From assembly GCA_003963075.1 (NCBI GenBank), contig RXJV01000065.1, positions 1-60,656 of the forward strand: a stretch of DNA of 60,656 nt, in the 5' to 3' direction. This document shows, one piece after another, positions 1 to 8,181 of the stretch. Position numbers and translations under genes: made by a program. Source of the stretch: Burkholderiales bacterium (lineage in GTDB: Bacteria > Pseudomonadota > Gammaproteobacteria > Burkholderiales > Burkholderiaceae_C). Positions within the stretch are counted from its first letter, which is position 1, and each line of letters opens with the position of its first letter. The notes beneath the pieces were generated by a model. It had not been told where the DNA came from, did no database searches, and saw only the letters and a program-made list of their open reading frames with translations.

Positions 1-113
1 ACGATGATGGAACCTGCGGAGATCAGTTGACCGCCGTAGGCCTTGACGCCCAGCATCTTGGGCTTGGAGTCGCGGCCGTTCCGTGTCGAACCGCCGCCTT
101 TTTTCTGTGCCAT
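1..113 (-). CDS. rpmA: 50S ribosomal protein L27 (N-terminal part, cut by window edge)
   Basis: L27 is a large-subunit ribosomal protein whose N-terminal tail reaches the peptidyl transferase centre. The visible 37 or so residues start [19 protein letters not shown], followed by LGVKAYGGQ, which is the textbook L27 start. The rest lies beyond the left edge. It follows rplU on the same strand with a 36-bp gap, the usual rplU-rpmA pair, and there is a purine-rich stretch (GGAGCTATCC) just ahead of the start. It is very probably cotranscribed from the rplU promoter. Confidence 0.96.
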   Translation of the reverse strand, partial: MAQKKGGGSTRNGRDSKPKMLGVKAYGGQLISAGSII

Positions 114-149
114 GGATAGCTCCTAGAAATTAGCGTAAGAAGGGAGGGA

Positions 150-461
150 TCAGCCGTTGACCGCGCTGATGGCCAGCTCGGTGTAGTTCTGGCGATGACC
201 CTGGCTCTTCTTGTAGTGCTTGCGACGGCGCAGCTTGAAGATGCGAACCTTGTCGTGTTTGCCGTGGCTGACGACCGTCGCCTTGACGGTGGCGCCAGCG
301 ACCAGCGGAGCGCCGATTTTCAGTTCGGCACCGGTGCCGACTGCCAGCACCTGATCGATGGTGACCTCAGCGCCGACTTCTGCGTCGAGCAGTTCAACCT
401 TGATCGTTTCGCCGGCAGCAACCTTGTACTGCTTGCCGCCGGTTTTAATGACCGCGTACAT
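150..461 (-). CDS. rplU: 50S ribosomal protein L21
   Basis: L21 is a 23S rRNA-binding protein of the large subunit. The 103-residue product begins [14 protein letters not shown] and carries the conserved KIGAPLV and C-terminal [14 protein letters not shown] blocks, full length for the family. An in-frame extension of 11 residues upstream exists, but it runs through a stem-loop and the Shine-Dalgarno run GAAAGGAAG lies just before the codon at 461, so that start is chosen. A sigma70-type promoter sits about 135 bp upstream, and the leader holds two small hairpins. It is the first gene of an rplU-rpmA operon. Confidence 0.97.
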   Translation of the reverse strand: MYAVIKTGGKQYKVAAGETIKVELLDAEVGAEVTIDQVLAVGTGAELKIGAPLVAGATVKATVVSHGKHDKVRIFKLRRRKHYKKSQGHRQNYTELAISAVNG

Positions 462-473
462 GTTCTTCCTTTC

Positions 474-488
474 GCACCCTCTGGGTGC
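474..488 (-). promoter_or_regulatory. stem-loop immediately ahead of the rplU ribosome-binding site
   Basis: On the minus strand GCACCC-AGA-GGGTGC forms a 6-bp perfect stem with a 3-base loop, ending a few bases before the GAAAGGAAG ribosome-binding site of rplU. A second perfect hairpin (GGCTCT-TTGC-AGAGCC, 576-591) lies at the predicted 5' end of the same transcript. Ribosomal protein operons are often autoregulated through such leaders; that role here is an inference. Confidence 0.5.
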
Positions 489-595
489 ACACACCCGCTT
501 GCACAGCTTGCGCCGCGTGCCGGGCCTTTTTGTCGGTTTTCGGATTGATCCCGATGCAGCACACTCAAGGACGAAGGCTCTGCAAAGAGCCCGTC

Positions 596-625
596 AGTAT
601 ACGCCGAGCTGTGGATTGAACGCAA
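596..625 (-). promoter_or_regulatory. sigma70-type promoter of rplU-rpmA
   Basis: On the minus strand TTGCGT (625-620) and TATACT (601-596) are separated by 18 bp. Both hexamers are close to consensus. Transcription would start near 589 and give a leader of about 128 bases ahead of rplU. Confidence 0.65.
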
Positions 626-700
626 GCTCTGCGTTCCGGCCGAAAGCAGGCCTATGAGCTAGTCGGGACCCTCCCGCGCACCTCGAACATGCGCGCTTCT

Positions 701-706
701 TATAAT
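701..706 (+). promoter_or_regulatory. perfect -10 box ahead of ispB
   Basis: A consensus TATAAT lies 29 bp before the ispB start. The -35 region (around 678-683, GCACCT) is poor, so the call rests on the -10 box and its position in the divergent rplU/ispB spacer. Confidence 0.5.
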
Positions 707-734
707 CTCGCGTTCACCCGTCAGAGAGCCCAGA

Positions 735-1730
735 GTGCGCGTCGAGTCAGCCTCGCCCCCAACACAAGTCGCCGAGGTACTCGCCCTGCTGGCCGCAGAC
801 ATGGCCCAGGTCGATGCCGTCATCGGACAACGCCTTCGCTCAGATGTGGCCCTGGTCGACCAGATTGGCCACTACATCGTTCATGCCGGCGGCAAGCGCA
901 TGCGCCCGAAGCTGGTGCTGCTGTTCGCAAATGCTCTCGGCCAAGAGCGACCGGAGCGGTTTGAACTCGCAGCGGTCGTCGAGTTCATTCACACGGCAAC
1001 ACTGCTGCACGACGATGTCGTTGACGAGTCGTCGCTGCGCCGCGGCAAGCCGACGGCCAACGCCTTGTTCGGCAATGCAGCCAGCGTGTTGGTCGGGGAC
1101 TTTCTGTACTCGCGCGCCTTCCAGATGATGGTTTCGGTGGGACGCATGCGTGTGCTGGAGGTCCTGGCCGAGGCGACCAACGTCATTGCGGAAGGCGAAG
1201 TCCTGCAATTGATGAACATGCACGACCCGGACATCACGGTCGAGAACTATCTGCGCGTCATCCGCTTCAAGACCGCCAAACTGTTCGAAGCCAGCGCCCG
1301 GCTGGGCGCCGTGTTGGCCGACGCACCCCCAGTCGTCGAGGAAGCCTGCGCCGCCTATGGGCGGGCGCTGGGGACAGCCTTCCAGTTGATCGACGATGTT
1401 CTGGACTACGAGGGCGATGCCCACGAGCTTGGCAAAAACATCGGAGATGATCTCCGCGAGGGCAAGACGACCCTGCCGCTGCTGATCGCGATGGAGCGAG
1501 CATCGCCCGAGCAACGGGACTTGATGCGGCATGCAATCCAGCACGGAGAGCTCGAAAAGTTGCCCGACATCGTCGCCATCGTCCGGGCCACCGGCGCGCT
1601 GGAATCCACTCGCGACGTCGCCCGCGCCGAGGCTCGGCAGGCCAGTGAATGCCTTGAGCTGCTGCCAGCGAACAAGTGGACAAAATCTTTGCTAGAATTC
1701 GCAGTTCAGTCGGTTGAGCGGCACTCCTAG
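735..1730 (+). CDS. ispB: octaprenyl (polyprenyl) diphosphate synthase
   Basis: A trans-type prenyltransferase that adds isopentenyl units to farnesyl diphosphate to build the ubiquinone side chain in the cytosol. The 331-residue protein has the first aspartate-rich motif DDVVD (93-97), the second DDVLD (220-224), and the GGKRMRP substrate-binding block near residue 52. The start is GTG at 735, the only good one that keeps the family's N-terminus. It is divergent from rplU-rpmA, a common arrangement in proteobacteria, and is followed by tRNA-Pro. coq7, another ubiquinone gene, is in this window about 50 kb away. The prenyl chain length (C40) is inferred from the taxon, not seen. Confidence 0.95.
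   Translation: MRVESASPPTQVAEVLALLAADMAQVDAVIGQRLRSDVALVDQIGHYIVHAGGKRMRPKLVLLFANALGQERPERFELAAVVEFIHTATLLHDDVVDESSLRRGKPTANALFGNAASVLVGDFLYSRAFQMMVSVGRMRVLEVLAEATNVIAEGEVLQLMNMHDPDITVENYLRVIRFKTAKLFEASARLGAVLADAPPVVEEACAAYGRALGTAFQLIDDVLDYEGDAHELGKNIGDDLREGKTTLPLLIAMERASPEQRDLMRHAIQHGELEKLPDIVAIVRATGALESTRDVARAEARQASECLELLPANKWTKSLLEFAVQSVERHS
1690..1698 (+). promoter_or_regulatory. possible extended -10 promoter for tRNA-Pro
   Basis: TGCTAGAAT inside the 3' end of ispB matches an extended -10 (TG-N-TAGAAT) and would start transcription about 45 bases before the tRNA. No convincing -35 box is present. Confidence 0.35.
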
Positions 1731-1751
1731 TTGCCGACCAACAGCCAACAT

Positions 1752-1828
1752 CGGGGTGTAGCTTAGCCTGGTAGAGCGCTACGTTCGGGACGTAGAGGCC
1801 GGAGGTTCGAATCCTCTCACCCCGACCA
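1752..1828 (+). tRNA. tRNA-Pro (anticodon CGG)
   Basis: A 77-base cloverleaf: acceptor stem CGGGGTG pairs with CACCCCG, then A and an encoded CCA. The D-arm contains AGCTTAGCCTGGTAGAGC. The anticodon stem CTACG/CGTAG encloses TTCGGGA, giving anticodon CGG. The T-arm shows GGAGGTTCGAATCCTC. It decodes the proline codon CCG, frequent in this GC-rich sequence. Confidence 0.97.
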
Positions 1829-1911
1829 GGTCTGGCCCAGATGGGCCGGTCCGCCAGCCCCAGGGCTACGGCATCGCGAATCCTGTACTCGCCCGGCAAG
1901 TCGCCACGCAA

Positions 1912-3708
1912 ATGGGTCCGTCGCGATGGCGGCCCACGGCTGGCACAATCAGCGGAAACTACTTTCCGTCGCCGACGCCCCCACCCGTGGAAACCACGCT
2001 CGCCGAGCCGCTTCAGTCGTCCCTGTCCGGGGTCGCGCGCATGCTTGTGCACGCCGGGAAGCTTCAGGCGAAAGCAGCCGAAGATCTCGTCAGGCAGGCC
2101 CGCGAGAAGAAGACCAGTTTCGTCAATGCCGTGATCGCCAGCGGGCAGGTGTCCCCGTTCGACCTCGCGCACACCTTGTCCAGTGCGCTGGCGCTGCCAC
2201 TGCTCGACCTGTCGGCGATGGACCCGCAGCGCATGCCGCAGAACGTCATCGACGCGAAGCTGGCACATCAGTACCAAGTGGTTGCGCTGTCGCGGAGAGG
2301 GAGCCGGCTGTTTGTCGGCGGTGCCGACCCGACCGATCTGGAAGTCATCGAACGCATCAAGTTCGCGACCCAGTTACAACCCGAGTGGGTCATCGTCGAG
2401 CATGACAAGCTGGTCAAGATGCTCTCGCAGTCCGGGGCCTCAGCAACTGAGGCCTTGGAAAGCATCGCCGGCGGCGAATTCGACTTCGACATCGCCGAGG
2501 ACGACGCAACGCCGAAGCAGGAAGCTGCAGAGCTCGCCGACGTCGAAGACGCACCTGTGGTTCGCTTCCTCCAAAAAATGCTGGTCGACGCCATCAATCT
2601 GCGCGCCTCCGACCTGCATTTCGAGCCCTACGAGTACCACTACCGGGTGCGTTTCCGCGTCGACGGCGAGCTGCGCGAGATCACCCAGCCCCCCGTGGCC
2701 ATCAAGGACAAGTTGTCCTCGCGCATCAAGGTCATTTCCCGGCTGGACATTGCCGAGCGCCGCGTGCCACAGGACGGGCGGATGAAGCTGAAGTTCGGAA
2801 ACAAGTCCATCGACTTTCGCGTCAGCACGCTGCCCACACTGTTCGGCGAAAAGATCGTCATCCGGATCCTGGACTCATCCTCGGCCAAGCTGGGTATCGA
2901 TGCGCTGGGTTACGAAAAGATCGAGAAGGAGCGCCTGCTGGCGGCCATCTACCGGCCCTATGGCATGGTCCTTGTCACGGGGCCCACGGGCTCTGGCAAG
3001 ACGGTCTCGCTCTACACCTGCCTGAACATCCTGAACCAGCCCGGCGTCAACATTTCGACCGTCGAGGATCCTGCCGAAATCAACTTGCCCGGCATCAACC
3101 AGGTCAATGTCAACGACAAGGCCGGCCTCAACTTCTCGGCGGCGCTGAAATCCTTCCTGCGCCAGGATCCAGACATCATCATGGTCGGCGAAATCCGTGA
3201 CCTGGAGACCGCCGACATCGCAATCAAGGCCGCGCAGACCGGCCACATGGTCATGTCCACGCTGCACACGAACGACGCGCCCAAAACGCTGACGCGGTTG
3301 CTGAACATGGGCGTGGCGCCGTTCAACATCGCGTCCAGCGTGCTGCTGATCACGGCGCAGCGACTCGTGCGGCGTCTGTGCGAGAACTGCAAGGCGCCGG
3401 CCGACTACCCGCGCGACGCACTGATCAAGGCCGGCTTCGCCGAGGAAGACTTCGATGGCAGCTGGAGACCCTATCGAGCCGTGGGCTGCAGCAATTGCAC
3501 GAATGGTTACCGAGGCCGGGTCGGCCTTTACCAAGTGATGCCGATCACCGAGGCCATCCAGCGCATCATCCTGGCCGAGGGCACGGCGATGGACATCGCC
3601 GAGCAGGCCAAGAAGGACGGCGTGCGCGACCTGCGTCAGTCGGGTCTGGTGAAGGTCCGCATCGGCGTCACGACGCTCGAAGAAGTCCTGTCGGCCACCA
3701 ACGAATAA
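1912..3708 (+). CDS. pilB: type IV pilus assembly ATPase PilB
   Basis: The hexameric cytoplasmic motor that powers pilus extension. The product (up to 598 residues) has an N-terminal GspE/PilB domain, Walker A GPTGSGKT at about 357-364, an Asp box near VGEIRD, the His-box region with MSTLHTNDAP, and a zinc-binding CxxC pair (C490/C493 and C526/C529). The start is uncertain: ATG at 1912 or GTG at 1987, where the residues VETTLAEPLQSS resemble other PilB N-termini; neither has a clear ribosome-binding site. It heads the pilB-pilC-pilD operon with a 20-bp gap to pilC. No pilT retraction ATPase is in the window. Confidence 0.96.
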   Translation: MGPSRWRPTAGTISGNYFPSPTPPPVETTLAEPLQSSLSGVARMLVHAGKLQAKAAEDLVRQAREKKTSFVNAVIASGQVSPFDLAHTLSSALALPLLDLSAMDPQRMPQNVIDAKLAHQYQVVALSRRGSRLFVGGADPTDLEVIERIKFATQLQPEWVIVEHDKLVKMLSQSGASATEALESIAGGEFDFDIAEDDATPKQEAAELADVEDAPVVRFLQKMLVDAINLRASDLHFEPYEYHYRVRFRVDGELREITQPPVAIKDKLSSRIKVISRLDIAERRVPQDGRMKLKFGNKSIDFRVSTLPTLFGEKIVIRILDSSSAKLGIDALGYEKIEKERLLAAIYRPYGMVLVTGPTGSGKTVSLYTCLNILNQPGVNISTVEDPAEINLPGINQVNVNDKAGLNFSAALKSFLRQDPDIIMVGEIRDLETADIAIKAAQTGHMVMSTLHTNDAPKTLTRLLNMGVAPFNIASSVLLITAQRLVRRLCENCKAPADYPRDALIKAGFAEEDFDGSWRPYRAVGCSNCTNGYRGRVGLYQVMPITEAIQRIILAEGTAMDIAEQAKKDGVRDLRQSGLVKVRIGVTTLEEVLSATNE

Positions 3709-3728
3709 CTCAGCTTCGAGGAGAGCGC

Positions 3729-4952
3729 ATGGCCACCGCCACCGCTGCAGCAAAGGACGTCAAGGATTTCGTCTTCGAATGGGAAGGCAAGGACCGCAAC
3801 GGCAAGGTCGTCCGTGGTGAGCTCAGGGCCGGCGGCGAAGCCATGGTCAGCGCCACGCTGCGGCGTCAGGGCATCCTCGTCAACAAGGTCAAGAAGCGCC
3901 GGGCCAGCGGCGGCACCTCCATCAAGCAAAAGGACATCGCCATCTTCACGCGCCAGCTCGCCACGATGATGCGTGCCGGCGTGCCGCTGCTGCAATCCTT
4001 CGACATCGTCGCGCGCGGCTCCACCAATCCCCGCCTGACCCGGCTGCTCAACGACATCCGCCAGGACGTCGAGACCGGCACCAGCCTGTCCTCGGCCTTC
4101 CGCAAGCACCCGATGTATTTCGATGCGCTGTATTGCAATCTGGTCGAGGCCGGCGAGTCGGGCGGCATTCTGGAGGCATTGCTGGACCGGCTTGCGATCT
4201 ACCAAGAGAAGACGGTCGCAATCAAGAACAAGATCAAGTCTGCCCTCACCTATCCGATCGCGGTGCTGGTGGTCGCCTTCATCGTCGTCGCGGTCATCAT
4301 GATCTTCGTGATCCCGGCGTTCAAGGACGTCTTCACATCCTTCGGCGCCGACCTGCCCCTGCCGACCCTGGTCGTCATTGCGATGTCGGAGTTCTTCGTC
4401 AAGTGGTGGTGGGCGGTCTTCGGTGGGCTCGGCGGTGGGCTCTACTTCTTCCTTCAGAGCTGGAAGCGCTCCGAGAAGATGCAAAAGCGCATGGACCGGC
4501 TGCTGCTGAAGATCCCGGTCTTCGGAGACCTGATGTACAAGTCGGCCGTCGCGCGCTGGACGCGCACGCTGTCGACGATGTTTGCGGCCGGGGTGCCCCT
4601 TGTCGAAGCGCTGGACTCGGTGGGCGGAGCGTCCGGCAATGCGGTGTTCGCCGAAGCGACGGAACAAATCCAGCGGGATGTCTCCACCGGCTCGGCGCTG
4701 ACCACCTCGATGCAAACCACCGGCATCTTCCCCACCATGGTGTTGCAGATGGCGTCCATCGGCGAAGAGTCCGGCTCGCTGGACCACATGCTGGGCAAGG
4801 CGGCCGAGTTCTACGAGGACGAGGTCGACGAAGCCGTGAAGGGCCTCTCCAGCCTGATGGAACCCTTCATCATCGTCATTCTGGGTGGCCTGATCGGCGG
4901 CATCGTCGTGTCGATGTACCTGCCCATCTTCAAGATCGGCTCGGTGGTCTGA
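3729..4952 (+). CDS. pilC: type IV pilus inner-membrane platform protein PilC
   Basis: The polytopic platform protein that couples PilB to pilin insertion. The 407-residue product contains two GspF/T2SSF domains, each with the typical run FTRQLATMMRAGVPLLQSFD (first) and the TLSTMFAAGVPLVEALD repeat (second), with membrane helices around residues 175-200, 220-240 and at the C-terminus (LMEPFIIVILGGLIGGIVV). The reading frame is open far upstream inside pilB, but ATG 3729 is preceded by GAGGAGAG and gives the standard N-terminus. Confidence 0.96.
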   Translation: MATATAAAKDVKDFVFEWEGKDRNGKVVRGELRAGGEAMVSATLRRQGILVNKVKKRRASGGTSIKQKDIAIFTRQLATMMRAGVPLLQSFDIVARGSTNPRLTRLLNDIRQDVETGTSLSSAFRKHPMYFDALYCNLVEAGESGGILEALLDRLAIYQEKTVAIKNKIKSALTYPIAVLVVAFIVVAVIMIFVIPAFKDVFTSFGADLPLPTLVVIAMSEFFVKWWWAVFGGLGGGLYFFLQSWKRSEKMQKRMDRLLLKIPVFGDLMYKSAVARWTRTLSTMFAAGVPLVEALDSVGGASGNAVFAEATEQIQRDVSTGSALTTSMQTTGIFPTMVLQMASIGEESGSLDHMLGKAAEFYEDEVDEAVKGLSSLMEPFIIVILGGLIGGIVVSMYLPIFKIGSVV

Positions 4953-5042
4953 CGGCAAGGGCGGCCATGCGCCGCCAGCCCGATCTCGGCCCTCCCGCGC
5001 GGTCAGTTGGCCGACCTCAAACGATCCCCTCAAAGCACCACC

Positions 5043-5987
5043 ATGCCCTTTTCCATCGATTGGTCCGTCTGGCTCTCGCCTTGGGTGTTGGGCATCTTCG
5101 GGCTGTGCATCGGCAGCTTCCTCAACGTCGTCATTCACCGCCTGCCACGCATGATGGAGAGGCAATGGCTGGCAGACACAGCCGAATTCCTGCAAGACCA
5201 GGACATGCTCAAGCGGCAATTGGGCGCGGCCGACAAGCGCACGGCCGAGATCACCAACTTCGGACAGAAGCTGGCGGCCGATTGCGAGGCGCGTCCAGCG
5301 CTCAGCCTGTCGCGTCCGCGCTCACGCTGCCCGCACTGCGGCCATGTGCTGAGGTGGCATGAGAACCTGCCGGTCATCGGCTGGTTGCGGCTGGGCGGGC
5401 GTTGCTCGGCCTGCAAGGCGCCCATCGGCCTGCGCTATCCCATCGTCGAGGCGGCCACCGCGGGGCTGTTTGCCGTCGTGGCTTGGCATTTCGGTCCGAC
5501 GCCGGCCACGCTGGTCTACCTGGTCGCCGTGTCGCTGCTGATCGCAGCCGCGCTGATCGACCTCGACACCACGCTGCTGCCCGACGGCCTCAACTTCTCA
5601 CTGATGGGTCTCGGGCTCGCCGCCGCCTGGCAGCACTGCACCTCGGTCAGCCTCGCTGACGCTGCGCTCGGCCTGCTGTTCGGCTACGGCGCCCTGTGGG
5701 TTCTGGCCACCCTCTACCAGTGGCTGCGCAACCGAACCGGCATGGCCGAAGGCGACTTCAAACTGTTTGCCGCGCTGGGCGCACTGCTCGGCTGGCAACA
5801 GCTGCTGCCCATCATCCTGTTGTCGTCCGCGGTCGGCGCCGCAGTCGGCATCTTCTTGGTGCTCGCCCAAGGGCACAAACGTGAAGTGCCCATCCCCTTC
5901 GGCCCCTACCTGGCCGGCGGAGGCCTGGCCGCCCTGTTCTTCGGCCAGGAGCTGCTGCAACTGCTTTATCCGATGCTGGCCGGATGA
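5043..5987 (+). CDS. pilD: prepilin peptidase / N-methyltransferase PilD
   Basis: The membrane aspartyl protease that cleaves the leader of type IV prepilins and methylates the new N-terminal residue. The 314-residue protein has the cysteine pairs CPHC (96-99) and CSAC (121-124), and the catalytic aspartates in LIDLDTTLLPD (near 173) and GDFK (near 238), plus about eight hydrophobic segments. ATG 5043 is preferred over an in-frame TTG at 5007 because the product then begins directly with the first hydrophobic helix. Its substrates in this window would be the minor pilins at 17-20 kb and, by family knowledge, the type II pseudopilins at 57-60 kb. Its stop overlaps the coaE start (ATGA). Confidence 0.96.
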   Translation: MPFSIDWSVWLSPWVLGIFGLCIGSFLNVVIHRLPRMMERQWLADTAEFLQDQDMLKRQLGAADKRTAEITNFGQKLAADCEARPALSLSRPRSRCPHCGHVLRWHENLPVIGWLRLGGRCSACKAPIGLRYPIVEAATAGLFAVVAWHFGPTPATLVYLVAVSLLIAAALIDLDTTLLPDGLNFSLMGLGLAAAWQHCTSVSLADAALGLLFGYGALWVLATLYQWLRNRTGMAEGDFKLFAALGALLGWQQLLPIILLSSAVGAAVGIFLVLAQGHKREVPIPFGPYLAGGGLAALFFGQELLQLLYPMLAG

Positions 5988-6589
5988 GGATAGGCCTGAC
6001 CGGCGGCATCGGCAGCGGCAAGACGACGGTCGCCCGCTTGCTGCAAGAGGCCGGCGCGGCCATCGTTGACACGGATGCGATCGCCAGGTCGCTGACGCTG
6101 GCCGGCGGCGCGGCAATGCCCGCCATCCGGCAGCAGTTCGGCGCCGACTTCATCGCCCCGGACGGCGCGCTGGACCGCGACCACATGCGCGCTGTGGCGT
6201 TCTCCGATCCGCCGGCCCGGCAGCGGCTCGAAGCCATCCTGCACCCGTTGATCACCGCGCAGGCCCTGGCCGAAGCCGATGCCGCCGTCTCGCCGCTGGT
6301 GGTCTTCGATGTGCCGCTGCTGGTGGAGTCCAAACGCTGGCGTTCACGCGTCGCACGGGTGCTGGTCATCGATTGCTCTGAGCAGACGCAGATCGACCGC
6401 GTCCTGCAACGACCGGGCTGGACGCGGGAGCGCCTCGACGGCGCGCTCGCCGCTCAAACGTCGCGCCAGGCACGCCGCGCCGTGGCCGACGCCGTGTTGC
6501 TCAATGACGGCATCACGCTCAACGAGCTCAGAAACGAGGTGCGCAGCCTGGCCGCCCGCTGGGGCTGTGAAACAATCACTGCGCCCTGA
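5984..6589 (+). CDS. coaE: dephospho-CoA kinase
   Basis: Phosphorylates the 3' hydroxyl of dephospho-CoA, the last step of coenzyme A synthesis. The 201-residue product opens with MRIGLTGGIGSGKTTVA, a P-loop at residues 8-15, followed by the DTDAIAR substrate block and VVFDVPLLVES typical of CoaE. It overlaps pilD by 4 bp and is followed by zapD after 14 bp. The pilD-coaE-zapD-yacG order is shared by many beta- and gammaproteobacteria. Confidence 0.96.
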   Translation: MRIGLTGGIGSGKTTVARLLQEAGAAIVDTDAIARSLTLAGGAAMPAIRQQFGADFIAPDGALDRDHMRAVAFSDPPARQRLEAILHPLITAQALAEADAAVSPLVVFDVPLLVESKRWRSRVARVLVIDCSEQTQIDRVLQRPGWTRERLDGALAAQTSRQARRAVADAVLLNDGITLNELRNEVRSLAARWGCETITAP

Positions 6590-6603
6590 CTGAAGTCCCC
6601 GCT

Positions 6604-7359
6604 GTGGTCCTGTACGAGTACCCGTTCAACGAGAGCATCCGCACGATGCTTCGCCTCGAACACCTGTTCGACCGACTCGGTGCGCTGCTGGAGCGCGACG
6701 CCGCGCTGGATCACCATTTCGCGCTGGTCACCCTCTTCGAGATCCTGGACGTCGCTTCGCGCGCCGACCTGAAGAGCGATTTGCTGAAAGAGCTCGAGAA
6801 GCACAAGGCCCAGTTCATCGCCTACCGCGGCAGCCCAGGCGTCGACGAGAGCCGGCTGAACGAGGCCATCAGCCGCATCGACGGCGCATTCCAGCGCCTC
6901 AACGCCCTGAACGGCAAGACCGGTGCTGCGCTGTCGAGCAATGAATGGCTGATGAGCATCCGCAGCCGTATCAGCATCCCGGGCGGCACCTGCGAGTTCG
7001 ACCTGCCGGCCTACTACCACTGGCAGCAGCTGCTGCCCGTGCGCCGGCGCAAGGACCTGATGGGCTGGGCCCAGACCCTGATGCCCATGGCCGAAGCCCT
7101 GCAGGTATTGCTGGGCCTGCTGCGCGACTCTGGCACACCGCACAAGGTCGCGGCACATGCCGGCCAGTTCCAACAAAGCCTGGCGGCAGGCCGCGTCTTC
7201 CAGCTGCTGCGCATGCGCATCGACCCAAGCCTGGGGCTGATCCCCGAGATCTCCGGTCACCGGCTGATGGTGTCCATTCGCCTGATGCGTCAGGACGAGG
7301 AAGGTCGCCTCAAGCTGGCAGCGGAAGACACGGGCTTTGAGCTGACTCTCTGCGCATGA
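6604..7359 (+). CDS. zapD: cell division protein ZapD (YacF family)
   Basis: A cytoplasmic protein that bundles FtsZ filaments at midcell. The 251-residue product starts (GTG) [20 protein letters not shown], the hallmark N-terminus, and contains LPAYYHWQ and [17 protein letters not shown] near the C-terminus. It has full family length. The end overlaps the yacG start by 4 bp (ATGA), as is usual for this pair. Confidence 0.95.
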   Translation: MVLYEYPFNESIRTMLRLEHLFDRLGALLERDAALDHHFALVTLFEILDVASRADLKSDLLKELEKHKAQFIAYRGSPGVDESRLNEAISRIDGAFQRLNALNGKTGAALSSNEWLMSIRSRISIPGGTCEFDLPAYYHWQQLLPVRRRKDLMGWAQTLMPMAEALQVLLGLLRDSGTPHKVAAHAGQFQQSLAAGRVFQLLRMRIDPSLGLIPEISGHRLMVSIRLMRQDEEGRLKLAAEDTGFELTLCA

Positions 7360-7571
7360 GCGGCGAAGCCCCGAAGGACCGCATCGTCCGATGCCCACAG
7401 TGCGGCGGCGACAGCGTCTTTGCGCCGAGCAACCGCTGGCGCCCGTTTTGCTGCGAGCGCTGCCGACAGATCGACCTCGGTGCCTGGGCCAGCGAAAGCT
7501 TCCGCGTGCCGGCAGCGCCGCCTCAGGATCCGGACGAAGGCAACCCCGGCGACGTGCCCCTCATGCACTGA
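7356..7571 (+). CDS. yacG: DNA gyrase inhibitor YacG (small zinc-binding protein)
   Basis: A 71-residue zinc protein whose E. coli homologue binds GyrB and blocks DNA binding by gyrase. The zinc ligands fit C13 and C16 (CPQC) with C32 and C36 (CCERC), followed by the conserved [13 protein letters not shown] tail. It ends coaE-zapD-yacG and its last 11 bp overlap the end of the convergent HAD gene. Confidence 0.93.
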   Translation: MSGEAPKDRIVRCPQCGGDSVFAPSNRWRPFCCERCRQIDLGAWASESFRVPAAPPQDPDEGNPGDVPLMH

Positions 7572-8181
7572 GCAGCCGGCGCGACACCAGCTCCCGCCGC
7601 GCGCTCGCGGCATCGGTGAACAAGAAGGACTGCCAGTCGCGGGCCAGCGCCGCGTCGACATTGGCCGGATGGTCGTCCAGGAACAGCAGATCTTCGGGTG
7701 GCGCCTCAAAGCGGCGCTCGGCCAGCGCGAAGATCTCGGCCCCCGGCTTGATCTGTTTCACACGGCCCGAGAACAGGCCCGACTCGAACCACTCATGCAG
7801 CGGATAAGTCTGGCTCAGATGATCCGCAAACGGCTCGGGCATGTTTGACAGGAAATGCAGCCTGTGCCCAGCGGCTTTCAGGTCGCGGATCAGCACCACC
7901 GTCGCCGGGATGGGTATCAGCTCGTCCGGCACCGCACGCACCACGGCCGCCACCTCGCCCAGCGGCCAGCCGGTGCGCGCGGCAATCCTGCGCACGACCT
8001 CATCGGCACCGATCAGGCCCTGGTCGAACAGCCCCCAGTCGCCGCCGTAGTTCTGAAAGAACTGCGCCGCGGCCTGGGCACCCTGCTCCAGCGTGTCGAT
8101 CCGATGCGGCCACAGCCGCGCCAGCAGGCTGGCGGGATGCCAGCGGAACAGCACACCGCCGAAATCGAAGACGATCTTCAT
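7561..8181 (-). CDS. HAD-superfamily hydrolase (YihX-like sugar phosphatase)
   Basis: A 206-residue HAD subfamily IA phosphatase. Motif I is FDFGGVLF with the nucleophile Asp6; the usual second Asp is Gly, as in YihX and epoxide-hydrolase-like relatives. Motif II is LHFLSNMPE, motif III the Lys of QIKPGAEIF, and motif [16 protein letters not shown]. YihX of E. coli hydrolyses alpha-glucose-1-phosphate. The start codon at 8181 overlaps the stop of pgi by 4 bp (ATGA), so the gene is translated with pgi; a sugar-phosphate substrate is therefore a reasonable inference, not proven. Confidence 0.85.
   Translation of the reverse strand: MKIVFDFGGVLFRWHPASLLARLWPHRIDTLEQGAQAAAQFFQNYGGDWGLFDQGLIGADEVVRRIAARTGWPLGEVAAVVRAVPDELIPIPATVVLIRDLKAAGHRLHFLSNMPEPFADHLSQTYPLHEWFESGLFSGRVKQIKPGAEIFALAERRFEAPPEDLLFLDDHPANVDAALARDWQSFLFTDAASARRELVSRRLLSA

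Noticed and set aside
1829-1860. Hairpin GGCCC-AGAT-GGGCC after tRNA-Pro as a terminator
   Set aside because: Only a 5-bp stem and no T run.
3636-5219. Open reading frame of 527 codons on the minus strand opposite pilC/pilD
   Set aside because: Shadow of pilC-pilD; no signal peptide, motif or ribosome-binding site.
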